Assembly (NCBI GenBank): GCA_018716015.1
Contig: DVKM01000068.1
Coordinates: 1 to 50,861 of the forward strand
Origin: Candidatus Enterenecus stercoripullorum
Lineage (GTDB): Bacteria > Bacillota > Clostridia > Oscillospirales > Oscillospiraceae
Direction: 5' to 3'
DNA: 50,861 nt
A model generated the notes under the pieces. The model was not told the DNA's origin and searched no databases. It was given only the letters and a program-made list of their open reading frames with translations. The stretch's first letter is position 1; every line of letters starts with the position of its first letter. Of this stretch, positions 17,875 to 26,305 are shown in pieces. The position numbers and the translations under genes were made by a program.

Positions 17875-17898
17875 TTTCTCAACCTCCCTCCGGCATGA

Positions 17899-18375
17899 TT
17901 GCCATTTGTACTGAAAATCGGGGACTACGACGGGGCGTACTGCTACGCCAGGATCGCCGGCTCTCAGATGGTCTACTACATCGACAACACCGGGGCCGAC
18001 GCCATGATCTACCCGAGCCTGGACTCCCTGTTGCCTGACGACAGTTTGCTTCTGGACTACGACACTGTAAACTCCATGGACATCACTCTGGACGGGGAGA
18101 CTTACCATGTGGAAAAGGTCACCGAGGAAACCACCGACGAGGATGGCAACACCACTCAAGTGACCGTCTGGACCCTGAACGGCGCTGAGATTGATTTGCA
18201 GCCGGTACTCACGGATCTCACCTCCCTCACCTCCACCGGCAGCCAGAGCGGCCTGACCCCGGACCGGTCCATGTCAGGCCAGTCCGGACGTTTCGTAAAA
18301 CACATCGATATCCTCCTTGACACAGCTCCACCCCGGCTGGTAAGATGGGAGGGAGGCGCTTCCTCAACCATCTGA
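17899..18375 (+). pseudogene. DUF4340 protein fragment
   Basis: The stretch from LKIGDYDGAYCYARIAGS to LTSTGSQSGLTPDR resembles the middle of DUF4340 proteins, extracytoplasmic proteins encoded with gliding-type ABC transporters. The N-terminus is missing: the similarity starts right at the mobile-element junction with no ribosome binding site. After LTPDR the frame continues into sequence that overlaps a promoter and reads as nonsense, so the C-terminus is lost too. The ABC transporter genes that normally precede it are absent. I interpret it as a doubly truncated remnant left by an insertion and deletion. Confidence 0.7.
18317..18346 (+). promoter_or_regulatory. Promoter for the AIM24-like gene
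   Basis: Perfect TTGACA (18317-18322), 18-bp spacer, TAAGAT (18341-18346), 50 bp before the next start codon. It lies inside the 3' part of the DUF4340 remnant frame. Confidence 0.6.
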
Positions 18376-18396
18376 GAAAGGACAGGAGGATCTAGT

Positions 18397-19074
18397 ATGA
18401 ACTATGAGATTGCCGGCGGCGTATTCCCCGTGGCGATCTGCCAGCTGCTGGACGGCGAACAGATGATCACCGAGCGGGACTCCATGGCCTGGATGAGCCC
18501 CAACATGGAGATGGAGACCCGGGGCGGCGGCCTGGGTAAGATGTTCTCCAGAGCTTTTTCCGGCGAGAGCATATTCCAGAACATCTACACCGCCCACGGC
18601 CCCGGTATGATCGCCTTTGGCTCCAGCTTCCCAGGCAAAATTATCCCGCTGAATATTGCCCCGGGCCACGAGATGATCCTTCAGAAGAACGCCTTCCTGG
18701 CCTGCCAGTCCAGCGTGGAGCTGTCCATCCACTTCAGTAAAAAGCTGGGGGTCGGCTTCTTTGGCGGCGAGGGCTTCATTATGCAGCGCCTGTCCGGATC
18801 CGGCATGGCTTTCGTGGAGATCGACGGCGAGCTGGTGGAATACACCCTGGCCCCGGGTCAACAGATCGTGGTGAATACCGGAAACGTGGCGGGCTTTGAG
18901 CCCACGGTGGCCATGGACATTCGACAGGTGCCCGGTCTGAAAAACAAATTTCTCGGCGGAGAAGGCCTGTTCAACACTTTGCTCACCGGCCCCGGAAAGG
19001 TCTGGCTCCAGACCATGCCCATCAGCAATGTGGCCTTGGCTATCCGGCCCTTCATCCCTACCGGGAACGGCTGA
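18397..19074 (+). CDS. AIM24 / TIGR00266 family protein
   Basis: A 225-residue protein of the TIGR00266 family (bacterial AIM24 relatives), a beta-rich fold with repeated strands. Features that support it are the Gly-rich GGGLGKMFSRAFSGES, the central LNIAPGHEMILQKNAFLA, the GGEGFIMQRLSGSG segment and the late TGNVAGFEPTVAMDI. No signal peptide or membrane helix is present. The molecular role is unknown; in mitochondria the eukaryotic relative shapes inner membranes. ACAGGAGGA precedes the ATG at 18397. It has its own promoter and ends at a long perfect hairpin. Confidence 0.87.
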   Translation: MNYEIAGGVFPVAICQLLDGEQMITERDSMAWMSPNMEMETRGGGLGKMFSRAFSGESIFQNIYTAHGPGMIAFGSSFPGKIIPLNIAPGHEMILQKNAFLACQSSVELSIHFSKKLGVGFFGGEGFIMQRLSGSGMAFVEIDGELVEYTLAPGQQIVVNTGNVAGFEPTVAMDIRQVPGLKNKFLGGEGLFNTLLTGPGKVWLQTMPISNVALAIRPFIPTGNG

Positions 19075-19087
19075 TTTATGGTACTTA

Positions 19088-19144
19088 GATATAAAGAAGA
19101 AAGGGTTTTGGGCGTCACGCCCAAAACCCTTTCTTCTTTATATC
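19088..19144. terminator. Bidirectional terminator with 27-bp perfect stem
   Basis: Bases 19088-19114 and 19118-19144 are perfect inverted repeats separated by TCA. The outer part is A/T-rich and gives a T-rich run in either direction. It separates the AIM24-like gene from the convergent scoB. The stem is unusually long for an intrinsic terminator. Confidence 0.8.
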
Positions 19145-19169
19145 CTTGAACTCTACTTATATGGAAACC

Positions 19170-19823
19170 TTACACCATTGGCTTCAGGTCGGGGCTGACG
19201 ATCAGCTCAGCCTCAGTGGCAGCCTGAATCTGTTCCACCGTAAACTCGGGGTTATACTCGGTGAGCACCAGGCCCTTGTCCGTCACCTCCATCACGCCCA
19301 TCTCGGTGATGATCTTATCCACACACTTAACCGCAGTATAAGGCAGGCGGCACTTCTTGAGAATCTTCGGAGCGCCCTTAGCGGTGTGCTCCATGGCCAC
19401 AATGACCGTCTTGGCACCCACCAGCAGGTCCATGGCACCGCCCATGCCGGGCATCTTCTTGCCGGGGATAAGCCAGTTAGACAAGGAGCCCTCCTGATCC
19501 ACTTCCAGGCCACCCAGCACAGTGGCGTCCACATGGCCGCCCCGGATCAGGGTGAAGGAGGTGGCGGAATCAATAAAGCAGCCGCCCGGTCGCACCCCGG
19601 AGGGGGATCCGCCCGCATCCACGACATGGATCGGGTCGGGGTTATCCCCGGCGGGAGCAGACCCCACGATGCCGATCTCTGCCTGGAGGGTCACATGGAC
19701 GCCCTCAGGCAGGTAGTTGGGAACCAGGGTTGGTACGCCGATGCCCAGGTTAACTACGTCACCGTCCTTCAGCTCCTTGGCCACACGGGCGGCAATAAAA
19801 CCTTTGATCTGAGATTTTTCCAT
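19170..19823 (-). CDS. scoB: Acyl-CoA:3-oxoacid CoA-transferase, beta subunit
   Basis: The beta subunit carries the catalytic Glu that forms the enzyme-CoA thioester when CoA moves between acetoacetate and acetate, butyrate or succinate. In this protein Glu49 lies in LQAEIGIVGSAP, at the place of the family's ENG motif, with Ile replacing Asn. The 217-residue length is normal, and GGHVDATVLGGLEVDQEGSLSNW and PGMGGAMDL are typical. The start codon shares one base with the scoA stop, so both subunits are coupled. The exact substrate pair cannot be read from sequence; the nearby thiolase and short-chain fatty acid carrier favour acetoacetate/butyrate. The symbols scoB and atoA are both in use. 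Confidence 0.9.
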   Translation of the reverse strand: MEKSQIKGFIAARVAKELKDGDVVNLGIGVPTLVPNYLPEGVHVTLQAEIGIVGSAPAGDNPDPIHVVDAGGSPSGVRPGGCFIDSATSFTLIRGGHVDATVLGGLEVDQEGSLSNWLIPGKKMPGMGGAMDLLVGAKTVIVAMEHTAKGAPKILKKCRLPYTAVKCVDKIITEMGVMEVTDKGLVLTEYNPEFTVEQIQAATEAELIVSPDLKPMV

Positions 19824-20512
19824 TAGTAGAGACCTCCCTCAACCACGTAATCCACAAACACCCCAGGGGTACGCACATCCTCCGGAGCAATGGTTCCCAC
19901 TTCCACCACCTGCTCGGCCTCGGCAATGACGGCGTCAGCGGCGGTAGCCATTACAATGCTGTGGTTCATGGTGGTACCCTTATACCACACGTTGCCCGCC
20001 TTATCAATCTTATAGCCGGAAATGACGGCGAAGTCGGCGTGCAGCGGAGCCATCAGCAGATAGTCCTTGCCATTGATGGTCTGCTTGCCCAGGCAGAGGG
20101 GGCTCTCCTCCACCACAGTGCCTACACCGGTGGGGGTGAGCACTCCGCCCAGGCCGGCGCCGCCGGCCCGGATCATCTCGGCTAAGGAGCCCTGGGGCAC
20201 CAACACCACTTCCAGGGTACCGTCCTGCATGTTCTGCTGGGCCACCTCAGGATTCAGGCCCACGTGGCTGGTAATCAGCTTCTTCACCTGCTTGTTGTGG
20301 ATCAGCTTGGCTACACCGTAGTAGTCCTCCCCTAGGGGACCGCCGGGCATGGAGCCGTCGTTGCAGATCATGGTCAGATCCTTGACGCCGCTCTTGCTCA
20401 GCGCGTCAATGAACTTGTGGGCGCTGCCGCATCCCATGAAGCCACCGAACATCACAGTGGCGCCATTGGGGATCAGCTTGACCGCCTCTTCGATGCTTAC
20501 AAATTTGGGCAT
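19823..20512 (-). CDS. scoA: Acyl-CoA:3-oxoacid CoA-transferase, alpha subunit
   Basis: The alpha subunit (229 residues) pairs with ScoB to form the active CoA-transferase. The CoA-binding Gly-rich segment is MFGGFMGCGSAHKFIDAL, followed by the typical GGPLGEDYYGVAKLI, VPQGSLAEMIRAGGAGLGG and TPTGVGTVVEE. The ATG at 20512 is used because GAGGAGG lies nine bases upstream; a longer frame to 20602 has no ribosome binding site and runs through a hairpin. It overlaps scoB by one base. A possible separate promoter and a leader hairpin lie upstream, so the pair may be expressed independently of the thiolase. Confidence 0.92.
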   Translation of the reverse strand: MPKFVSIEEAVKLIPNGATVMFGGFMGCGSAHKFIDALSKSGVKDLTMICNDGSMPGGPLGEDYYGVAKLIHNKQVKKLITSHVGLNPEVAQQNMQDGTLEVVLVPQGSLAEMIRAGGAGLGGVLTPTGVGTVVEESPLCLGKQTINGKDYLLMAPLHADFAVISGYKIDKAGNVWYKGTTMNHSIVMATAADAVIAEAEQVVEVGTIAPEDVRTPGVFVDYVVEGGLY

Positions 20513-20528
20513 TTCATTTGACCTCCTC

Positions 20529-20560
20529 AAATTAAAGGGGACGGGCCAAAAGCCCGCCCC
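20529..20560 (-). terminator. Hairpin with T-rich tail before scoA
   Basis: On the minus strand a 9-bp GC stem with one bulge (20552-20560 with 20537-20546, loop of about five) is followed by TTTAATTT and then the GAGGAGG ribosome binding site. It may act as a leader attenuator, similar in placement to the trmO hairpin. Confidence 0.45.
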
Positions 20561-20603
20561 CTTCGCGGGTCGCGTAACTTGTGTACTTGTTTTCCCCAGC
20601 ACT

Positions 20604-20633
20604 AGTTTAGCGCCAGTTAGGAAAGCCTGTCAA
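20604..20633 (-). promoter_or_regulatory. Possible promoter for scoAB
   Basis: Minus-strand TTGACA (20628-20633), 18-bp spacer, TAAACT (20604-20609), followed by the leader hairpin and scoA. Confidence 0.5.
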
Positions 20634-20634
20634 G

Positions 20635-20912
20635 TGCTTCTTTGATTCTGCTCAAGCGGGTCGATGAGCCGTCCAGCTTCGGGCAGACCCGGTCCGGCCT
20701 CTGGCCGCCCCTGGGCTCTATCCATTGGCTCCCGTCTTATCTCCCCTATGCGTCTATTCTCGCGCTTCTTTGCTGTCACGATGCGGCGGCTACACGATGC
20801 GGTTCTAAGCCCTGCGACTGCGCCAAACCCCATCCGGCCCTTTGGGGCCTCCTTGGGCTTTTGGCTCCGCTCTAGTCTTAGCCCGCTGCTCCGCTCGCCT
20901 CAGCGCTTTCCA
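20635..20912 (-). repeat. Composite intergenic repeat, copies B1 and B2
   Basis: No gene is present in this stretch between the thiolase and scoAB. On the minus strand it holds two diverged cores of the repeat also found after tpiA. B1 (20805-20881) has CTAAG-type ends, CCCAAGGAGG and GGATG followed by TTTGGCG. B2 (20663-20741) starts GATAAG and ends CTCATC. Between and after them lie X-type modules (20761-20779 and 20635-20651) sharing AAAGAAGC. From its GGGTCGAT edge to the GTGAC edge, B2 spans 122 bp, the same as copy A. Confidence 0.65.
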
Positions 20913-22172
20913 TCAGCACTTCTCAAAGATGGTGGCAACGCCCATGCCGCCTCCGATGCACAGGGTGGCCAGGCCCTTCTTGACCTCGGGCCGCTTGGCC
21001 ATCTCGTGCAGCAGGGTGACGATGATACGGGCGCCGGAAGCGCCGACGGGGTGGCCGATGGAGATGGCACCGCCGTTGACGTTCACCTTGCTCATATCAA
21101 AGCCCAGCTCCCGGGCAACCGCGATGGACTGGGCAGCAAAAGCCTCGTTGGCCTCCACCAGGTCGATATCCTCGATCTTCAGGCCGGCCTTGGCCATGGC
21201 CTGACGGGAAGCGGGCACGGGGCCCACGCCCATGATCTTGGGATCCACGCCGCCCTGGCCCCAACTCACCAGCTTGGCCATGGGCTTCAGGCCATACTTC
21301 TCAACCGCCTCGCCGGAGGCCAGCACGATGGCGGCCGCGCCGTCATTGATGCCGGAGGCGTTGGCGGCGGTCACCCGCTGCACATGCTTGTGGGCGTCGT
21401 CCACGTGGACCTGGGCAGGCTCAAAGGTGTGAACGATCTCGTCCTCCACGCCGTCGGGGCCCACGGGGAAGGCCCCGCGCAGCTTGGCGATGCTCTCGGT
21501 GGTCACGCCGGCCTTGGGGTACTCGTCCACCTTAAACTCCACCATTTCCTTCTTCTTCTTGACCATCACGGGGACGATCTCAGCCTCAAACCGGCCCGCT
21601 TTCTGGGCGGCTTCGGCTTTCTGCTGGGAAGCGGCGGCAAAGGCGTCCTGCTCTTCCCGGGTAATGCCCCACACATCGTTGATGTTCTCGGCGGTGGTGC
21701 CCATGTGATAGTTGTTATAAGCATCCCATAGGCCGTCCTTGATCATGGTGTCCACCACTTTCTTATCACCCATGCGGGCGCCCCAGCGCTCATCGGGCAG
21801 CGCGAAGGGGGCGGCGGACATGTTCTCAGTGCCGCCAGCCACAATGACGTCCGCGTCGCCGGCCAGAATGGCCCGGGCACCCTCGATGACGGACTTCATG
21901 CCGGAGCCGCACACCATACCCACGGTATAGGCGGGCACGGAGTAAGGCAGACCGGCTTTCACACCTACCTGGCGGGCCACGTTCTGGCCCTGGGCAGCGG
22001 TGAGAATACAGCCGAACATCAGCTCATCCACCTGCTCGGGCTTGACCCCGGCGCGATTCAGAGCCTCCTTCACCACCACAGCACCCAGATCAGCAGCGGG
22101 GGTATCCTTCAGGGAACCGCCGAAGGAGCCCACTGCGGTGCGGCAGCAGTTGACAACATATACATCTCTCAT
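20913..22172 (-). CDS. thlA: Acetyl-CoA C-acetyltransferase (thiolase)
   Basis: Thiolase condenses two acetyl-CoA to acetoacetyl-CoA, or runs in reverse. The acylated Cys88 is in MVCGSGMKS, the catalytic His in [15 protein letters not shown], and the second Cys in [10 protein letters not shown]. At 419 residues it is about 27 longer than the usual ~392. The surplus is an insertion at about residues 237-266, between LRGAFP and [12 protein letters not shown], rich in His and Asp (VHVDDAHKH). The frame is intact and GGAGG precedes the ATG by nine bases. It has a good promoter and probably supplies acetoacetyl-CoA to the downstream CoA-transferase. Confidence 0.93.
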   Translation of the reverse strand: MRDVYVVNCCRTAVGSFGGSLKDTPAADLGAVVVKEALNRAGVKPEQVDELMFGCILTAAQGQNVARQVGVKAGLPYSVPAYTVGMVCGSGMKSVIEGARAILAGDADVIVAGGTENMSAAPFALPDERWGARMGDKKVVDTMIKDGLWDAYNNYHMGTTAENINDVWGITREEQDAFAAASQQKAEAAQKAGRFEAEIVPVMVKKKKEMVEFKVDEYPKAGVTTESIAKLRGAFPVGPDGVEDEIVHTFEPAQVHVDDAHKHVQRVTAANASGINDGAAAIVLASGEAVEKYGLKPMAKLVSWGQGGVDPKIMGVGPVPASRQAMAKAGLKIEDIDLVEANEAFAAQSIAVARELGFDMSKVNVNGGAISIGHPVGASGARIIVTLLHEMAKRPEVKKGLATLCIGGGMGVATIFEKC

Positions 22173-22213
22173 GACACATAACCTCCAATTATTTTAATTC
22201 GTCAGGTGTTATT

Positions 22214-22242
22214 ATGATAAAGCACACATTGCCAGAAGTCAA
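22214..22242 (-). promoter_or_regulatory. Sigma-A promoter for thiolase
   Basis: Minus-strand TTGACT (22237-22242), 17-bp spacer, TATCAT (22214-22219), about 42 bp from the start codon. It lies just downstream of the P-type ATPase stop codon, so the thiolase need not depend on read-through. Confidence 0.7.
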
Positions 22243-22253
22243 GGCAAAGCTGC

Positions 22254-24878
22254 TTAAGCGGAGGTCTTATCCCTGGCGCGGCTGACGGCCTTGGTGATCT
22301 CGCTGATGATCAGCGGACACAGGCCCAGGCCGACCACGATAGCCCAGTCCTGAGCGGGCAGGTTGGTGATACTGAAAATAGACTGCAGGGGCGGAATGAA
22401 CAGCACGCATAGCTGCAGGCCCAGGCCCACCACGAAGGCGATGTTCATGGTCTTGTTGCTAAACAGGCCGATCTGGAAAATACTCCGCTTCTCGCTGCGC
22501 ACCGCGAAGGCGCGGGTCAGCTCGCAGAACACCAGGGTGGCGAAGGCCATGGTATTGGCGTAACCGTCGCGCATCACCGGATCAACCACGTCCCTGGACA
22601 GCACATACTCGCCCAGAGCATAGGCCAGCAGGGTAATGCCGCCCACCAGCACGCCGTAGAACACCATGCTCACGGCAAAGCCGTTGGCAAACAGACTGGC
22701 GCTGGGATCCCGGGGCTTCTGCTTCATCACGCCCGGCTCCACAGGCTCCATGCCCAGAGCCAAGGCGGGCAGGGAGTCGGTCACCAGGTTCAGCCACAGC
22801 AGCTGGATGGTCACCAGGGGCATCTGGCGGAAGTCCAGGGCGGTGGCCACGAACATGGTGATGATCTCGCCGATGTTGCAGCTGAGCAGATACTGGATGG
22901 ACTTTTTGATGTTGGAGTAAATGCCGCGGCCCTCTTCCACTGCGTGGACGATGGTGGCAAAGTTGTCGTCGGTGAGGATCATATCTGCCGCGCCCTTGGC
23001 CACGTCGGTCCCAGTGATGCCCATGGCGCAGCCGATGTCGGCAGCCTTCAGGGCGGGGGCATCGTTCACGCCGTCGCCGGTCATGGCCACCACGTTACCC
23101 TTGGACTGCCAGGCCTGCACAATGCGCATCTTATGCTCGGGAGACACACGGGCGTACACCGCGTACTTCTCCACGTTCTGCTCCAGGGTGGGCTGGTCCA
23201 TGGCGTCCAGGTCCTCGCCGGTGATGGCCAGGTCCCCGTCCCGGAAAATGTCCAGCTCCTTGGCGATGGCCACGGCGGTCAGCTTGTGGTCGCCGGTGAT
23301 CATCACCGGGCGGATGCCGGCGCCGTAGCACTCGGCCACCGCCTGCTTGACCTCCATCCGGGGCGGATCAATCATGCCCACCAGACCCACGAAGGTCAGC
23401 CCGTTCTCCAGCTCCTCGCTGGTCAGCTCGCCCTCGGGGATGCTGTCGATGTCCTTGTAGGCCACGCCCAGCACCCGCAGGGCCCGGGAGGCCATTTCCG
23501 CATTCTTGTCCAGCACCGTTTTCGCGGTTGCCTGGTCGATGACGCACCGCCCCAGCAGCACATCGGGGGCGCCCTTCACCATCACCCGGTGCTTGCCCTC
23601 GTTGGGGTGAATGGTGCTCATCAGCTTCCGCTCAGAGTCGAAAGGCAGCTCCGCCACACGGGGCATGGTCTTCTCGATCTCATTCTTGTCCAGCCCTTCC
23701 TTCACCGCGATGTCCACAAAGGCAGTCTCGGTGGGATCCCCGGCGGTCTTGGGAGAACCGTCCTCATTGTAGGTTAGCACCGTGTCGTTGCACAAAGAGC
23801 CAATGGTCAGCGCCAGGGCGCGCTCGCCCTCCTGCCGGGTCCACACCTCCACCACGGTCATCTTGTTCATGGTCAGGGTGCCCGTCTTATCCGAGCAAAT
23901 CACGCTGGCGCAGCCCAGGGTCTCCACTGCGGGCAGCTTCTTCACGATGGCGTTGCGCTTGACCATGCGCTGCACCCCCAGGGCCAGCACGATGGTGACT
24001 ACCGCGGCCAGGCCCTCAGGAATGGCGGCCACGGCCAGAGCCACGGCGCTCATGAAGATCTCCAGGATCTCCCGCTGATACAACAGGCCCACCACGAACA
24101 TGACCACGCACACGCCCAGGCAGATGACAGACAGCACCTTGGAGATCTCCGTCATCTTCTTCTGCAGCGGGGTCTCGTTATCCTCGTCGGTGGACAACAT
24201 CTGGGCGATACGGCCCACCTCAGTCTCCATGCCGGTTCCGGTGACCACGCAGGTGGCCCGGCCGTTGGTGATCACCGTGGAGGAGATGACCATGTTCTTC
24301 CGGTCGCCCAGCACGGTCCCCTCCGGCAGGGACGAAATAGCCTGCTTGCTCACGGGGACGGACTCGCCGGTCATCGCCGACTCGTCCGCCTTCAGGTTGG
24401 CCGACTCTAGGATACGGGCGTCGGCGGGCACCAGGTCGCCAGCCTCCAGCACGATGACGTCGCCAGGCACCAGCTTGTTGGTCTCCACCCGGACGATCTC
24501 GCCGCCCCGGATCACTTTCGCCAGGGGCGCCGACATCTTCTGCAGCGCTTCCAACGCCTTATTGGCGTTGTCCTCCTGGGTGATGGAGATCACCGTATTC
24601 ACCACCACGATCAGCAGGATGATCAGCGGCTCCACCCAGTCGGTGAAACCACTGGAAACATACGACACCACCGCAGCAGCCAGCAGCACGATGATCATGG
24701 GGTCCTTCAACTGCCCCAGGATCCGCTTGATCATGCTCTCCTGCTTGTGCCCCTCCAGCTCGTTGGGGCCGTACTTTTCCAGGCGGGCAGCGCTTTCCGC
24801 TCCAGACAGACCGGTTTCCCGGTCTGTCTGGAGCTCTTTCAATACTTCTTCTTCAGAAAGAGTATACCATGATTTCAT
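22254..24878 (-). CDS. Calcium-type P-type ATPase (P2A)
   Basis: An ATP-driven cation exporter of about 874 residues with the SERCA-like P2A layout. The actuator loop has MTGESVPV, the phosphorylated Asp is in CSDKTGTLTMNK and the hinge is TGDGVNDAPALK. Ca2+ ligands match SERCA site patterns: Glu in AAIPEGLAAVV (M4), Asn and Glu in CNIGEIITMF (M5), Asn and Asp in NLVTDSLPALALG (M6). This favours Ca2+ over Na+ or heavy metals, but transport has not been tested here. The ATG at 24878 is seven bases after AGGAG; a TTG three bases earlier is less likely. It follows atoE by 59 bp and is probably transcribed with it. Confidence 0.9.
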   Translation of the reverse strand: MKSWYTLSEEEVLKELQTDRETGLSGAESAARLEKYGPNELEGHKQESMIKRILGQLKDPMIIVLLAAAVVSYVSSGFTDWVEPLIILLIVVVNTVISITQEDNANKALEALQKMSAPLAKVIRGGEIVRVETNKLVPGDVIVLEAGDLVPADARILESANLKADESAMTGESVPVSKQAISSLPEGTVLGDRKNMVISSTVITNGRATCVVTGTGMETEVGRIAQMLSTDEDNETPLQKKMTEISKVLSVICLGVCVVMFVVGLLYQREILEIFMSAVALAVAAIPEGLAAVVTIVLALGVQRMVKRNAIVKKLPAVETLGCASVICSDKTGTLTMNKMTVVEVWTRQEGERALALTIGSLCNDTVLTYNEDGSPKTAGDPTETAFVDIAVKEGLDKNEIEKTMPRVAELPFDSERKLMSTIHPNEGKHRVMVKGAPDVLLGRCVIDQATAKTVLDKNAEMASRALRVLGVAYKDIDSIPEGELTSEELENGLTFVGLVGMIDPPRMEVKQAVAECYGAGIRPVMITGDHKLTAVAIAKELDIFRDGDLAITGEDLDAMDQPTLEQNVEKYAVYARVSPEHKMRIVQAWQSKGNVVAMTGDGVNDAPALKAADIGCAMGITGTDVAKGAADMILTDDNFATIVHAVEEGRGIYSNIKKSIQYLLSCNIGEIITMFVATALDFRQMPLVTIQLLWLNLVTDSLPALALGMEPVEPGVMKQKPRDPSASLFANGFAVSMVFYGVLVGGITLLAYALGEYVLSRDVVDPVMRDGYANTMAFATLVFCELTRAFAVRSEKRSIFQIGLFSNKTMNIAFVVGLGLQLCVLFIPPLQSIFSITNLPAQDWAIVVGLGLCPLIISEITKAVSRARDKTSA

Positions 24879-24937
24879 CAAAGGTCTCCTATCTTAGTTG
24901 ACGATTTACATACTGCAATTATTTTTGGGCCTCTGCG

Positions 24938-26305
24938 CTACCACATGATGGCCCAGACACCGAAGAAAATCAGCGTCAACACCACGAAGAAGACGATACA
25001 GTAACCCATGATATCCCTCATTTTCAGGCCTGCAATGCCCAGCAGAGGGATAGCCCAGAAGGGCTGGATCACGTTGGAGATCGTCTCGCCCGCAGTGAAG
25101 GCAATCACAAACTTGTTCGGCTCCAGTCCGACACTCAAAGCAGCCTCGCCCAGAGGACGGCCGGCCACCATGAAGATGCCGCCGGAGGAGGGGATGAAGA
25201 AGTTGATGATGGCCATACAGAAGTAGCACAAGTAGGGGAAGGTGGCGGTGGTAGAGCCGTCGGCAAAGACATTGGCGATCAGCGCAACCAGGCCGGAGGC
25301 CTCCATCATGCCCTGGATACCAGCGTAAAATGGGAACTGGAGCAGCACACCGTAGGCGCTGCGCACCCCTTCCTCCGCGGCGGTGAGCAGGTTGCGGGGA
25401 GAGCCATGGCACAGGATGCCGATCATCAGCAGCAGGAAATTCATAATATCCAGGTTCAAATCGAAACCTTCTCTGGCAAAGTAGATGACCAAGTAGATGA
25501 TACCGGCGATGCCGATGAGGGTGGTAGTAATCCAGCTGTTGTCCACCCGCTCGGCAAAGGTCATGTCCTTCTTGCTCTTGCGGTTGGCCTTCAGCTCGCG
25601 CACAGCCTCCTCCTGAGCCAGGAAACGGTCTAGAATATCCTTGGGCATCTCGGGGGTGTCCTTGGGGGAGGTGTGGATCAGGGCAGCCAGCAGGGGCACC
25701 ACGATGATCATACCCAGCAGCTGCTGGATGAGCATGGACGGCTCGAACACGGTCTGGCTCAGGGGAATCAAGCCCAGCAGGTCCTCCAAGAAGTAGCCGT
25801 CGGTGTTGACCAGCAGAAACTCAGAGCCGGAGATGCCGAACAAGCCGCAGCTGATGGCGCCGGTGTAGGCCACGGCCACATACAACTTAAAGTCCACCTT
25901 GCGCAGGTTCAGCGCCACGGAACGGGCTAAAATGGCGCCGGCCACCAGACCCAGCCCCCAGCTGATCCAGCCCAGGATGGCGCTGGCAATGCCGATGAAA
26001 ACCACACCTTGCACGCCGTTCTTGGGGATCCTGCACAGCCGGATCAGCCCCCGCTTGATGATGGGGGCCTCGGATACGATATAACCGGTGGCGATGATCA
26101 TGGCCATCTGCATGGAGAACTCCAGGAATTCCCAAAAACCGTCGCCCCAGTAGGTAATCATGTCCAGAGGGCCGGACTCCGTCAGAATAAGGCCCATGAT
26201 AAAGGTAATAAACGTCAGTACGAAGGCCAGTACAATTGCGTCCGGCAGAACCTTATCCATGCCGAAATTCAGCGCGCCGGAAATCTTCCTCAATGCCTTA
26301 CGCAT
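24938..26305 (-). CDS. atoE: Short-chain fatty acid transporter, AtoE family
   Basis: A polytopic carrier of 455 residues with about eleven to twelve hydrophobic segments, assigned to the short-chain fatty acid transporter family (SCFA_trans). Supporting segments are the N-terminal LPDAIVLAFVLTFITFIMG, the central FAERVDNSWITT, and the late IPSSGGIFMVAGRPLGEAA. In E. coli AtoE imports short-chain fatty acids alongside AtoDA CoA-transferase and AtoB thiolase; here all three functions lie within 7 kb. Whether this organism takes up or exports butyrate or acetoacetate cannot be decided. GAGGAGG precedes the ATG at 26305. Its consensus promoter lies about 565 bp upstream, leaving a very long structured leader. 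Confidence 0.88.
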   Translation of the reverse strand: MRKALRKISGALNFGMDKVLPDAIVLAFVLTFITFIMGLILTESGPLDMITYWGDGFWEFLEFSMQMAMIIATGYIVSEAPIIKRGLIRLCRIPKNGVQGVVFIGIASAILGWISWGLGLVAGAILARSVALNLRKVDFKLYVAVAYTGAISCGLFGISGSEFLLVNTDGYFLEDLLGLIPLSQTVFEPSMLIQQLLGMIIVVPLLAALIHTSPKDTPEMPKDILDRFLAQEEAVRELKANRKSKKDMTFAERVDNSWITTTLIGIAGIIYLVIYFAREGFDLNLDIMNFLLLMIGILCHGSPRNLLTAAEEGVRSAYGVLLQFPFYAGIQGMMEASGLVALIANVFADGSTTATFPYLCYFCMAIINFFIPSSGGIFMVAGRPLGEAALSVGLEPNKFVIAFTAGETISNVIQPFWAIPLLGIAGLKMRDIMGYCIVFFVVLTLIFFGVWAIMW

